Assembly (NCBI GenBank): GCA_949592205.1 | Contig: CATIUR010000006.1 | Location: 11,859,001 to 11,923,000 of the forward strand | Length of the DNA: 64,000 nt | Origin: Helichrysum umbraculigerum | Lineage: Eukaryota > Streptophyta > Magnoliopsida > Asterales > Asteraceae | Direction of reading: 5' to 3' | Shown here: in pieces, positions 23,861 to 34,984 of the stretch | Layout of the letters: each line of letters starts with the position of its first letter | Position numbering within the stretch: position 1 is the stretch's first letter | Notes under the pieces: model-generated | Databases searched by the model: none | The model's input: only the letters and a program-made list of their open reading frames with translations | What the model was told of the DNA's origin: nothing | Position numbers and translations under genes: made by a program

Positions 23861-25138
23861 CATATATAAGTTATGAAAAATATATATTTATAGGTCTACA
23901 TTTGTATAAAAAAATAATTATGAGATATAACTTGTTTAATAAATTACAATTAATTTAAATGTTTAAATTGAATGAGAACATTAAATGTTGATTATTCTAA
24001 TGTTTATTAAAAGGGTAGGAGCAATTTAGACTTTTTGTCACTTCATCTCCACTATTTAGGTAATCATGTTTTTTAATTTAAGATCAATGGTTCACATTTA
24101 GTTTTGTAAATCATTTAAAGGATGAGATTAAATGGGATTACCTAATTAACACTTTCTTTTAATATATAGAGATTTCCATATTACATGCTTTAAACAAGTT
24201 CTACATATATATCAGGGAGTTGATATATATAACAAATAAAAATGATTTTTACATCAACTGTACAGCAGTTATTGCATATAGTATAAGTACTCATAGCACA
24301 GTTTTAGTGTTTGAATCACTTTTATTTGTTGTATTTATTAGCTCCATCCAATTATATAGGTCCATCAAGAAATTCATTTGATATTATTTATTTGTGACAA
24401 CATGATATACGATAAAAAGAACAATCAATATAACAACTAATAATAGGACACAACTAAAAAGTAGATTTTAGTACGTAATAAAGTTTCATTCGTATCTTAC
24501 GATTGATTTTATCTCTGCGTAATCTAAGATTAAGCTCAATCAAACAAACTAATTGAGTGTTTGAGTTTGCCAATAGTAGAGGACTACATAAATGTATCTT
24601 TTTTTTTTCTTCTTTCCGATCAACCTTCATCCGATGAACCTTCATCCTTATAAATAAACAGAAATCATCGCAAAAATCAATGTTAAACTATTTAGGCGTG
24701 GCCGTGCATCACAAGGCCTTAAATATTTACTACTCCGCAGTTTATTAATAAGATGTACATTTTTGTAAAGCTAACAATCTTAGTTGTCGAGAGCTTGTTT
24801 TCCAATAATCACCTATATATTTTTTTTTATCAAACAATATTGATAGTGATAGCTTATATAAAAATAAGATCAAGATCCCGTAAGCCATCTCCAACAAGCG
24901 CTTGGTAGTCGAACACACCTTTTATGAGTACGCGTTCGTTGTTCGGTCAATATATTTCTTAAAAACTGAATCATAATCATATGTTTTGAAATATCATATC
25001 GTCTGTGACAACGTGTAACAAGATGTGTTATGTCTAGTCAGTTTAGGACCAAAATCAAACAGACCATAGTGTTCATTGTTTATGTGAATGGTGTTATTAA
25101 TACATAAACAAAGGTACTCATAGAACAGCAAAACAGAA
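23861..25138. other. AT-rich intergenic DNA 3' of the BAHD gene
   Basis: No gene or bounded repeat was found. The last 150 bases before 25139 are the expected 3' flank of the minus-strand acyltransferase. Short ORFs at 24454-24645 and 24994-25269 are unsupported. Confidence 0.5.
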
Positions 25139-26506
25139 TTACATCGGGTTGATTTGACAAAATGAAAGCATTTCCTTGTCGTTTTCAAATATCTCCATGT
25201 CTTCTTTTTCCAAAAACACAAGTGCTTCAATGCCATCACCATCGGGAGTATCCATAAACAATAACCCATTTATGCCTGTGGATCCTACTGGTATAGTTGC
25301 ACCTGTGGGCTTTCCCCATCCGAAATTTACTTTGTTAAATGGGAACCCACAAATACTCGAACAAACATATAATTCCTTCTCAAAAATTGTTATACCCAAA
25401 CCGGCCCGCAATGTTTTCATGTGTTCAGCAGCCTGTTCCAAACTTTGGACTTGTTGAAGTTGATCTTTATTTTTCTTCATCTCCGCCACGACCACATTTA
25501 ATGAAGCTTCACTTGTATCCTTAGTGTTTACCGTCATATCTGTAAAACAATTTCCCATGGTAGTTTGGGGTAGATTTTTGACTATTTTCATTCGTACATC
25601 TACTGGCATACTCAAACAAGATTGCTTAAAGCAACCAGACTTTGTGGTGGCTGATTTTACTGCAGTTGTGTAAAGTAGAGAGGCCAATACTTCAACACGT
25701 GTAATATTGTTTATAGCTAGCGTTGATCCAGCTGCTGCTGCCAATGCGACAACCTTATTCTTTAGTTCGCTTAATTTTGAGTTAGGGAACACGAATCTTC
25801 TAGTGACATAATTCTTATACCCTTGGGTTTGATTGATAACATCATGATGAGCTTCGGATTGAATTGATTTGCTACGTGGGAAATGAATGATATGAGGGCT
25901 AAGGGGTAGTACCTCTTTGTGGTCAGCCGAGCCATAAAGTGAGATTGATGCCCAGTAACTTAAGAAATTGACTATAGTAGGCCCATCAGCAATTATGTGT
26001 GAAATAGAAACTGCAAGCCCAACTCCACCACAAGCAAAGTGATTGAATTGAACCCCTAGAATACTTGTACTAGAAGGAGAGTTGCGGCACACCATATCAT
26101 CAGGAAAAAGTTGGTCGAGATTTTGATCATGTTTGTTCATATATTGCAACATGTCGAGTTGGGTATCATGTTCGGCTTCAAGAAATACAACTCCTTCATC
26201 GTTACAATCAACGTAAGATGTTGTAGGTGTGTGTAATGTCCCAGCAAAGGGATAGTATTTTGTTAAGCTTCGTGACAAAGATTTCTTCAGCAAATTGGCT
26301 TTGTCATGTGCACTTAAACGGAGATTACGATTGTTTGGGTAGAAGAGAATGAGTGGCATATATAAGTGTTCAGTAAGTTGATCAATGGGGGAAAGATTGT
26401 AAGATTGGAGGTGGGAAGGGGTTGGGGAGGATGGCTTGATTTTTTCTCGAGAGATGATTGTGTGAAGTTGTCTTCTTCCTAATCTTAAAAGCTTTCCTAT
26501 CATCAT
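25139..26506 (-). CDS. BAHD-family acyltransferase, vinorine-synthase-like
   Basis: This 455-residue intronless ORF has the usual length for the family. BAHD enzymes transfer an acyl group from acyl-CoA to a hydroxyl or amine of a specialised metabolite and are normally cytosolic. The catalytic HxxxD motif is SHIIADG, with His170 and Asp174. The structural DFGWG motif near the C-terminus reads NFGWG (394-398), so its first Asp is Asn. The N-terminal block SSPTPSHLQSYNLSPIDQL (26-44) is typical of the vinorine synthase/alkaloid-acetyltransferase-like clade, but the substrate cannot be read from sequence. There is no signal peptide. The start is Met1 or Met2 (adjacent). A TATA box lies 68-75 bases upstream, with a MITE immediately beyond. 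The frame has no breaks, so it is probably functional. Confidence 0.93.
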   Translation of the reverse strand: MMIGKLLRLGRRQLHTIISREKIKPSSPTPSHLQSYNLSPIDQLTEHLYMPLILFYPNNRNLRLSAHDKANLLKKSLSRSLTKYYPFAGTLHTPTTSYVDCNDEGVVFLEAEHDTQLDMLQYMNKHDQNLDQLFPDDMVCRNSPSSTSILGVQFNHFACGGVGLAVSISHIIADGPTIVNFLSYWASISLYGSADHKEVLPLSPHIIHFPRSKSIQSEAHHDVINQTQGYKNYVTRRFVFPNSKLSELKNKVVALAAAAGSTLAINNITRVEVLASLLYTTAVKSATTKSGCFKQSCLSMPVDVRMKIVKNLPQTTMGNCFTDMTVNTKDTSEASLNVVVAEMKKNKDQLQQVQSLEQAAEHMKTLRAGLGITIFEKELYVCSSICGFPFNKVNFGWGKPTGATIPVGSTGINGLLFMDTPDGDGIEALVFLEKEDMEIFENDKEMLSFCQINPM

Positions 26507-26573
26507 AATCGTGTAATAATGAATATCTCCACAATCACAGAAGTTGAATTTTTCCAGCGTTGCAGCAGTTTAG

Positions 26574-26581
26574 TTTATATA
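26574..26581 (-). promoter_or_regulatory. TATA box of the BAHD gene
   Basis: On the minus strand the sequence reads TATATAAA, 68-75 bases upstream of the ATG, within a CTTTTATATAAAC context. The distance fits a plant core promoter with a short leader. The adjacent MITE starts only four bases further upstream. Confidence 0.6.
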
Positions 26582-26584
26582 AAA

Positions 26585-26936
26585 GGGATTAATATCTGGA
26601 AATGCATCTAACTTGTACTCGATGTCTATTGTGTGTACCCAACTTACGTTCGCAATTTTTAATGCATCTAACTTTCAAAATAGGCGTTTTAATGTATTTT
26701 GGTGACGTGTCACTCGATGAAGGTGCCACGTGGCATCCGGAGAGTTTGACACATCACCAAAATACACTAATACACGTTTTTTGAAAGGGAGCTGATAAAT
26801 TCAAGGAATTTTTTACTAAATTCAAGGAAACAGGTGCATAAATAGTTGTACTGTAAGCATAAAAATGGCAAACGTGAGTTGAGTACACACAATAGACATT
26901 GGGTGCAAGTTAGATGCATTCCCAGATACTAACCCC
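26585..26936. mobile_element. MITE of about 352 bp in the BAHD promoter
   Basis: The termini GGGATTAATATCTGG and CCAGATACTAACCCC begin inverted repeats of about 75 bases: AATGCATCTAACTTG, ATGTCTATTGTGTGTAC and an ACTTACG/GTGAGTT block recur inverted at 26868-26930. A second inner inverted pair is TTTTGGTGACGTGTCA and TGACACATCACCAAAA. It is non-coding. The flanks share TATAT but not a perfect TSD. Its left edge abuts the TATA box of the minus-strand BAHD gene. Confidence 0.75.
26725..26734. promoter_or_regulatory. G-box/ABRE-type palindrome GCCACGTGGC
   Basis: A perfect ten-base palindrome with the CACGTG core lies inside the MITE, about 220 bases upstream of the BAHD ATG. CACGTG is the core site of plant bHLH and bZIP factors. 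Its use here is inference. Confidence 0.5.
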
Positions 26937-27230
26937 TATATGTGAAATCCACCAAAGTTTATTTGACCTAGCACTCACTTGAGGTAGTATATACATAATT
27001 TTTGTGATATTGTGCATAATATGTTAAATAAAAAAATATGGGCCATCCTCATTCTCAATAAAAATATGCACTACTTGGTTCTATAATTATTAATTATGAC
27101 AAAACAGGTTCATGTAATCATTAATCTTAGTTAATTCACTTGGTCAATTTTTTCTTTAAGGAATAAAAAAGAACAGCAAAATCGATAAATAATCAGGCCG
27201 GCAACTCAATCAATAAAAACAGATCCGAAA

Positions 27231-27241
27231 CACACACACAC

Positions 27242-27310
<69 letters not shown>

Positions 27311-27330
27311 GCGCGCATGCGCGCACACGC
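27231..27330. repeat. Alternating purine-pyrimidine tract (AC)n(AT)n(GC)n
   Basis: CACACACACACA runs into about 62 bases of AT repeat, then CGCGCGCATGCGCGCACACGC. The tract alternates purine and pyrimidine almost throughout. The AT part can extrude cruciforms and the GC part is a classic Z-DNA-prone sequence. The Ile-Tyr repeat ORF at 27210-27404 is its translation artefact. Confidence 0.8.
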
Positions 27331-27660
27331 CATTGAGAGTACGTTTGAGATTTTTTATAGTAAACACGGCGGTTCTTTAGGATGTGCAAGTGGTGCGATG
27401 CCACGACGCTTCATCATATGTAAAAAATGGGTATTTGGGCCACTCACCAGAGCCGCTCCATATTTCAATGTAAGCGTCATTAGATGGGGGAAGTGTATTG
27501 ATAATTCGAAGAAAGTCCAATTCAACATGCATGATTAACAAGCGTTTTATCGAACGGAAAAGTAACAAGACAACTTTTCTAAACCCATTAGGCCATTAAA
27601 TCATATGTTTTTGTTCGGCCATGCTTCTTTCGAAATATCCCCTTTGAGCTGCCTCCCATA

Positions 27661-28580
27661 GTCCCATACCTTGGGTGTTAGATGGGCCATGGCCCACCCA
27701 AAACATTATTTTAAGAGTAATACTATATGAAGATTTGGGTAAAGTTTTCTGTTATAGCAGTTTTGGCCCACCTTAATTTTATAATAATGGCCCATCCTAC
27801 TCGAAACTTTTTTTAGCTAACTTAATTTTAAATAATTGAAACAAAATGGTAGCCCGTTTATTGATATGTAATTTTTTTTTGTAAGGCATGATTTGGATCA
27901 CAGAAAGGCTTATTAGCCAACCTGATCATCTCTATACGATTACTCCCCGATATGAGAACCACATCCAAGTTCGAAATCACGGCGACGCTCTATAAGGATT
28001 GCTCTCCCATGTCTTAAATGGGTATCGCGCCGCGGAGTCGCCCCTCCCCCAGGCGAAATGCCATGGGCGAGATTCGAACTTGTGACCCCCCCGGAAGAAA
28101 CCACATAGTGGAAAACTTCCTGACCACTGGGCTAAGACCCCAATGACATTAATATGTATTACATCGATATATATAGTTCAAATGTCCAAATGACATGATA
28201 ATAGACACTATTTTGGTTGTCTGATTTACAAGTCAGCGATATTTTAGTTGTAGATTTGCAATTCATCTAATTTATATGATGGTCATGTGAGTTATAACTT
28301 GGTATATTTGTCGTCATTCATTTTACCATATAATTTGCAAGTTGTAAATATGTTGGTTTAAATTCCACGATTGTCTGATTTTTTAAAACGATGATCTTCT
28401 TACGTAAATTCATTGAAGATTTAACTATACGATTCATTCAATAATACAGTTATATGTTATGATTATTCTATTAACCTTATAAAGGTTAATTTTCTAACGA
28501 TTTCAACAAATATATAAGCTATCACTAACTTATATGTATCTAACGGCCCACCCTAGTGGTGAATCCTGGCTACGCCACTG
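27661..28580. mobile_element. hAT-type non-autonomous element with 8-bp TSD CTCCCATA
   Basis: The right end reads AATCCTGGCTACGCCACTG (inverse CAGTGGCGTAGCCAGG), a common plant hAT-type terminus. CTCCCATA occurs at 27653-27660 and 28581-28588. The left terminus is degenerate, although GGCCCACCC near 27689 pairs with the same word near 28545. It has no transposase and contains a SINE. Confidence 0.55.
27872..28141 (-). mobile_element. tRNA-derived SINE
   Basis: On the minus strand the unit begins GGGGTCTTAGCCCAGTGG with an RNA polymerase III A box (TAGCCCAGTGG, 28124-28134). A B box AGTTCGAATC follows at 28071-28080. It ends in a run of nine A (27872-27880 on the plus strand as T). The boxes and A tail are diagnostic for a SINE. 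It is not a tRNA gene: no cloverleaf is present. Confidence 0.7.
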
Positions 28581-28859
28581 CTCCCATATGTTGATCGTTG
28601 ATGTCAACTTTTTTCACTGGAGCTTAATAGAACATCAAGGATTTGTTTGGTTTACTTAAATATATGACTGATCGATGTTTACAAGCGACATGTCACTTTC
28701 CGGTTTAGTTACACACAGTTAAATGTTCGAAAACATGGTCAAAAAATAGCCTTTTGGTTTCACGAAGTGGTATATGTGATGATTTTGTTGTTTTCCCTAT
28801 TCCAATATACTCCCCCTCTCTCTCAATCAAAATATCCACTTTGACTTTTCATATAGTTA

Positions 28860-29490
28860 TAAGAATCTCAACTAATGAGATTCTTTGTGAGAATAGAAGA
28901 ACCAATCAGAACACGTCATGTGTCACAAAATCCATTTTCTCCCACGTTTTTTAAACTTAAATATCTTCCAAACGGTAAGTCAAAAAATCATAAAAATTGC
29001 ATCATAAAAATCAGCATTTTTTTCTCTTCGATTTGCCATCTCACAAGGTATACTTTCGACGATTTTTTTTTTGTTTTACAAATTGTACGAAATTAATAAC
29101 ACATGTGTTACTCTCCGGTATCACATGTGTTACTAGCCAATATCGCATGTGTTACTAGCTTGTAACACATGTGTTACTCGCCGGTAACACATGTGTTACT
29201 CGCCGGTAACACATGTGTTACGAGCTGGTAACACATGTGTTACTCGTTTTCAAAACCCAACGAAAAACGGAAAAAAAAAAGTTCATCGAAAGTATGTCTT
29301 GTCACATCTCTAATCGAAGAGAATAAAACGTTGATTTTTATGGTGCAATTTTTGTGATTTTTCGACTTACCTTTTAGGAGATGTTTAGTTTTTAAAAATG
29401 TGAAGAAAAGTGGGTTTAATGACACATGCGCATTCCTATTGGTTCCTTTATTCTCACAAAAAATTGTTGTACTCATTTAAATCTTACTCG
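28860..29490. mobile_element. Foldback MITE, family 1, copy 2, with central palindromic satellite
   Basis: The arms at 28870-29060 and 29280-29480 are inverted repeats sharing TTGTGAGAAT, GTAAGTC, AAATCATAAAAATTGCA, CTTCGATT and AAGGTATACTTTCG-type blocks. The centre (29090-29250) holds about seven units of a 22-base repeat whose core is TAACACATGTGTTA. Small ORFs in both arms are mirror images and not genes. Confidence 0.8.
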
Positions 29491-29528
29491 TTATTATTAT
29501 TATTGTTGTTGTTATTGTATATTGTATA

Positions 29529-31258
29529 TAGTGGTGGTAAAAAAAACCGGGTCTTAAAACCGACCCGACGAAAACCCGAAAACCCGAAAAACCGACCCGA
29601 TCAAACCCGGGTTTGACCCTACCCGGTTCGGGTTTTTTCAATACCCGGCGGGTACTGAACCGGGTACCCTTCTAGGTGTTTGAAATCGGGTTGTACCCGG
29701 GTCGGGTACAAAACCCGGTTTAAAAACCCGGTTTGTACCCGGTTTTTTGCTTTTGTGTGTTATTTTTTACCATTTTACCCTCCTAAAATTAGTTTTTACT
29801 GGGTCTGCTTTTCAACAACTAGGATAGAAAGATGAACAAAGTTGAGATCTAAAGATAGAAAGACGGAAAACAATATTATACAAACATAAGTTGGAATGAA
29901 GAAAAGATGACAAAGTTCATCTTACTCTTGCCAAGCAGAGAGAACGAAAACAGAGACGAAAAGAAAGCGACCTAAAAAAGAGAGAAACACCATTGATGAT
30001 GCACCTCCCAGCTTTCTCTCTCAACAAATCAAGAAATTCAAATAAAAGAAGAGAGATAAAGAGAGAAACTGATACGATTGTGTATGTGTTTATGGAAAAA
30101 AGAAAAAGACTCTATTTTTATTAATTAAATTCTTGGGAAATCTTCCATGGTCCCATTTGATACCCTTTTGGTCCTTTTATTTATATTCACTTGCCAAGTT
30201 CCTGACATATATTTATTTAAATAACATTTTTGCTCCTTGTAGTATAAATATAAATAAATAATTATATATGAAAATGGTAAAAAAGAGACAATCTGTGCTG
30301 AATTATAGAGAAAATGTGGTTTTGAAAAGCAGATTGGCGCATGTTTTTACAAAACGCCGTTTAAAAAACGCAATCTTTTTGTCTATAGCAAAATGTGCCC
30401 ACTTAAATCTTTTTGTCTCATTTTTAATTTTAAAGTATTACTCGTAGTAATTAGTTAATTTCATCATCGAAATATGTATATACCATACTGAATTTGATAG
30501 TTGTTACAATATGCAGTTAACATAGCGTTAGTCAAATTTATAATTTATTTTTATTTTATTATTTAATTTCATGTCTATTTGTATAAATATATATACTATA
30601 TACATGGATGATGGATATGTCATTATATTATATTTGTCATTATATTATACATATATATATATATATGGGCTGTCATGTAGTAGTAGGTGTATTACTTTGA
30701 CTCAATGCATGTACATAAAGTAGTGTAACGTGTGGTCATAAAGTACTTCGTGTTTTGTGCATGTTCTCACGCATGCTTTCTTTATGTTCCCAATGTGTAA
30801 ATGTTTTAAAGGCTATATATAAAGCTTTTATGTTGTTATCAATAGAAATGGGAGAAGAAAATGTAGTCTTTTTTTGTGAGTTGGTTGTTGGCTACTAGCC
30901 ATAGCTGCTGCATTCTTCCCTTTATGTTTGGATATGTGTTTTCTTTGCAACTTCTCCATCTCTTGTTTCTCATTTCATACGTGAATTTTCTTGAAGCTTG
31001 ATTTCCAACTATTTATGCAACAGTACCCGGTGGGTAACCATTTTACCCGGCGGGTAGAGGGTACCCGGTTTGCGGGTTTTCAACCCGAACCGGTTTCAAA
31101 CCGGTACAAACCGGTTACTATAGGGTTGGGTTTTCCCCACCTCCAAACCGGGTCGGGTTCGGGTTGGTCAAAACCCGGTTTGGTTGCGTTGACCAAAACC
31201 CGGTTCAGGTTTTTGGGTCAGGTCGGGTTGTGCGAATACCCGGTTTTGTTCACCTCTA
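29529..31258. mobile_element. hAT-type element (1730 bp), CCGGGT subterminal repeats, 8-bp TSD ATTGTATA
   Basis: The termini TAGTGGTGGTAAAA and (inverted) TAGAGGTGAACAAAA continue into ACCGGGT. ATTGTATA is duplicated exactly at 29521-29528 and 31259-31266. Both ends carry dense arrays of ACCCGG/CCGGGT words (29548-29740 and 31022-31250), which are subterminal repeats of the kind transposases bind. The interior (about 29760-31010) is unlike the ends and has a TATATATAAAG near 30813. No transposase is present, so the element is non-autonomous. Confidence 0.8.
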
Positions 31259-31266
31259 ATTGTATA

Positions 31267-31535
31267 GTCCGTTAGAATTTATGAAAGTTAAATAAGTTGC
31301 ATGAAATAGTTTCTCACACTTTATTTAGTTAGTGGGCTCACACTTTATTTGGTTAGTGGGCTTGTAGATATTATAAATACACATACATAGATATTGGACA
31401 TATATATATAAAATTGGCCCCTATTCACTAGCCCCCTTAACTCGGCAATGGCAGCCTATTTTAGATATACAGTATAAGTTGTCACCTCATATATAACATA
31501 TGATCTATGATCTATTAGTAGGTGGTGGTGGGGAG
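31267..31535. other. Short AT-rich spacer between two elements
   Basis: No gene is visible. A TTAGTTAGTGGGCT-like phrase is repeated near 31325 and 31350. Confidence 0.5.
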
Positions 31536-32104
31536 TAGGGATGGCAATGACCATCCAAATCGGTTGATATCCATCTAATATATCCATTTAAAATGGATAT
31601 GGATGATCTAAATGGATGTATACTGGATATGGATATGAATATAAATGATTAGTGGATTGGATGTGGATGACAAATTATCATCCACGGATTCACCCATTAC
31701 CACCCTAAATCCATATATACATATACATATGCGTACACTATAAACATATTAACTCTATATAATTATAACTATTTATGCGGATCATCCTTACACATCAAAA
31801 TTCATAACACATATTTAATTTTCACTTGGCATTTTCATCATATAATTTCAATAAATTAAAATTTCTACATCCCAATCCTAATAAAACAATGTACACGTAA
31901 ATTTTGATTCCCACTATACAATTGGAAGTCACAAAATAGTGATAACCAACGATCAAAGTGTGTCTATCGAACCAAGAAACAACAAATAAGTGTGTTGAAT
32001 TATGTAGAAACTATATATATATATATATTATATATTGTAACACTTGTGTCAAGATTATCACGATGTTTAATATCCAATGGATATCTATAAACCCGCTTCA
32101 TCCG

Positions 32105-34527
32105 TGTGACACCCGTCAATTTAGGACTAGAATTTAGTGCCTAATCAAGTTTTAATACATGTAATTAGTTCTGTGTTAGGCTAATTAATGTATCAATTAT
32201 CATATATATTGTTGAATATATATCTACACAATTATGCGGTTTGTTTAAATCGTACGAGTTTCAAATCGAATGAATTTCGATACAATAAACACGGACGTTG
32301 GTGAACAATTTTATTAAGTAATACAAATATTATTTAATAACTAAATGTTATTCAGAATATTATTTATTGTGACATTTCGTATCCAAGTTTTATTACACAA
32401 TTAATGTATACGCAATTAAAAATACAAACGCGCAAACAAATAAAACGAAATTCATTTTAAATACCATAAATAGATAATTGGTGAAATATTACAATAAAAC
32501 ATTCTATAATGATTTGTAATTTAAAACGGACAATTAAATGAATAAAACAAATATTTAATGTTAAATGACGGAGAAAACGAACACCACGCGGAGCACGGGA
32601 CGGAGACTGCGAGGTGAGGCTTTCACCTACACCCCACCTCTCCTTTCCTCTTTCTTTCATTTCCATTTTCCATAAAACACACACTTACACCCAAAAACCT
32701 CTCAACCAAAAATCACCAAATTTTCGGATCTCGCAAAACCGACAACAAAAACCATATTTTCGGAATCACCATTTCAAGGGGAACAAGAATTACAAAAGCT
32801 CTACCATCATTTTCGGTCTCCATCGTCTTCGATTTGCATTTGTAAGAAAAATTTCTAAAAACTTAGATTTGTTTAGTTTTATGTAATATTTTGATGTTTT
32901 GATGTTTACACAACTTATATATGTCCATTACAAAGATTAGAACACAGTTTTATAGCTTAAAAACGAGTTTAAATTGAGTTTTGGCCGGAAAAATCGTGAA
33001 CAGCCGGACTTTCTGGGCTGGTGTTCATCCATGCGACACAAGCCTTGTGTCGCATGTTGTGTCGTATTTTGCCCTTTATGTCGCACCTTGTGTCGTATAA
33101 ATCCTTTAGTGTCGTAACTCATGCGACACAATATTGTGTCGCACTCTATGTCGCAAACTATTTCGTACTTCTATACGACACAACCACTATGTCGCTATTA
33201 AATTAGCATTTCGTATTCGATGCGACACAGTCCCTGTGTCGTATCCTTGTGTCGCATGACGTCTGCGACACAACCATTGTGTCGCATGTCAAATCTTTGT
33301 GTCGCATGTTGTGTCGCAAAACACAGAAAAACCAGAATTTTGAAGTCAAAGTTACTGTTCAAAAAAGTCAAATTTACTGTAGCAGTACTGTAGCAGTACT
33401 GTAGCAAAGTCAACATTTTAGAATTTTTATTATTTCAACTAAATCACCAACGGGCCGTACACGTTTTCAAAACTTACAAAACAGATTATTCAATCAACCA
33501 AGTCGTAGTAACTTGGATAATTTAGTCAATCAAGTCGTAGTAACTTGAAACAAAACAATTAATCAACCAAATCGTAGTAATTTGGACATATATAATTAAA
33601 TAACAACTACAAAGGTAGTCTTTCGAGATACCGGTACAATTAATAACAATCAAGTGTCGTGGACACATTCAGGTTTCAAGTCTTTGGACATCAACTCACA
33701 GCTAATTACTTCAAGTTTATTAACTTAAACACTCCAAGACTCAGGTGAGTTTCATAGCCCCATTTTCACTGCTTTACAACTAGGGGTGTGATATTACTAC
33801 TCGATTTTGTTTTACAAGTAGAACGCAAGTGCCAAACTTCAAATACTACATGAGTTTCAAGCTAATCAATTTAAAGTCCTCCATAAGCATAGTCTCTAGT
33901 ATTTTATAGCGTGAATGTTAGTATATGATATCATATGGGATTGACAATCCTCATCCGGGTTAGCACGCACTAACCGGTCAAACGGATGTATTAGCATTTG
34001 GGAAGACGAGTGTTGATTAGGCACTCGTAGGAGGCACTCCAAGTTAGGTTTCCTTAATTGGGCCTGACAAATCAAGTTAAGCTCAGACTATGTGCTCATG
34101 GACAGTATAACTTTTATTTTGCTTAATTGCATTTTAAATTCAATATAAATCTTGCGGTTCTTACAACTATACATTGACATGCAAACCTGTGAGCTCACCA
34201 GCGTTTTCGCTGACCCATTTTAGTATTTATCACAGGTACCCAGCAGTAGTTTGGCTGCACAAGCAGGAATTATTAGCTCGAGTCAGCATACATACAACTA
34301 GAGATTGGACTGCATTATTATATTTTGTAAAAGTAATTATGCTATGTAATCTCTCAATTTCAAGAACCGAGCTAATGTAACAATATTTTGATGTAAACAT
34401 TTACTTTATCTATACAAGTTTAAAACGACGCATATAGTGGTCGTTCATTATATCTTATGTGCTTTGTATATTGATTAGTGACACCCAAATCAAGCTTCCG
34501 CAAATCTTTAAATTTGGGGGTGTCACA
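32105..34527 (+). repeat. 5' LTR of the chromovirus
   Basis: At 33029-33315 the LTR carries a cluster of TGCGACACAA/TTGTGTCGCA words in both orientations. A CAGTACTGTAG tandem lies near 33375-33405. The ends are inverted (TGTGACACCC/GGGTGTCACA). The small ORFs inside are unsupported. Confidence 0.95.
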
Positions 34528-34530
34528 GAT

Positions 34531-34542
34531 TGGTATCAGAGC
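34531..34542 (+). other. Primer-binding site (initiator tRNA-Met)
   Basis: TGGTATCAGAGC lies three bases after the 5' LTR. It is complementary to the 3' end of plant initiator methionyl-tRNA, the usual primer of this lineage. Confidence 0.9.
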
Positions 34543-34984
34543 CTAAGGTTATAGTGAACTAGGTTGCATTTAGTGGGCCTAGACTATGACCGTTAGGCAG
34601 TATTCCTTATTAGTTATGACTAGTTCAGGGATTACATCATACGACTTTAATTTAACATAGCCTGATCAACTATGTACAATTAAAGAAAGATGATGTGAAA
34701 TCTGAAAGAGTTATGTTGAACAGGAATGCATTAGCTGACTCTGACCTCGAGAGAAACGGGACTCAAAAACACTTCTGTGCTAGACACTCAATAGGTTATT
34801 ATGTGATATACATATATTTACATGAATAGACCTCATTACAACTTTAGGCTATATTATATTATATTATATGAATATAGGCCTCTTTCTTTCAAACGTTTTG
34901 TCTCGGAATGACAAACACACCACTAGTTTATCATACTCGGACTAGTATCTTATTTCATTTCCTTGTTCTTTCTTACTCAGCATC

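Noticed and set aside
27210..27404. Ile-Tyr repeat ORF
   Set aside because: Translation of the (AT)n microsatellite.
28069..28141. tRNA gene (A and B boxes present)
   Set aside because: No acceptor or anticodon stems can be formed, and an A tail and SINE body follow; classified as a SINE.
32614..32886. Small ORFs in the chromovirus LTRs (also at 39974-40246)
   Set aside because: Present in both LTRs by duplication, no recognisable domain, and LTRs of this lineage are not known to code.
33029..33315. CRISPR-like array (repeated TTGTGTCGCA words)
   Set aside because: Words occur in both orientations with irregular spacing inside a plant LTR; not direct repeats with unique spacers.
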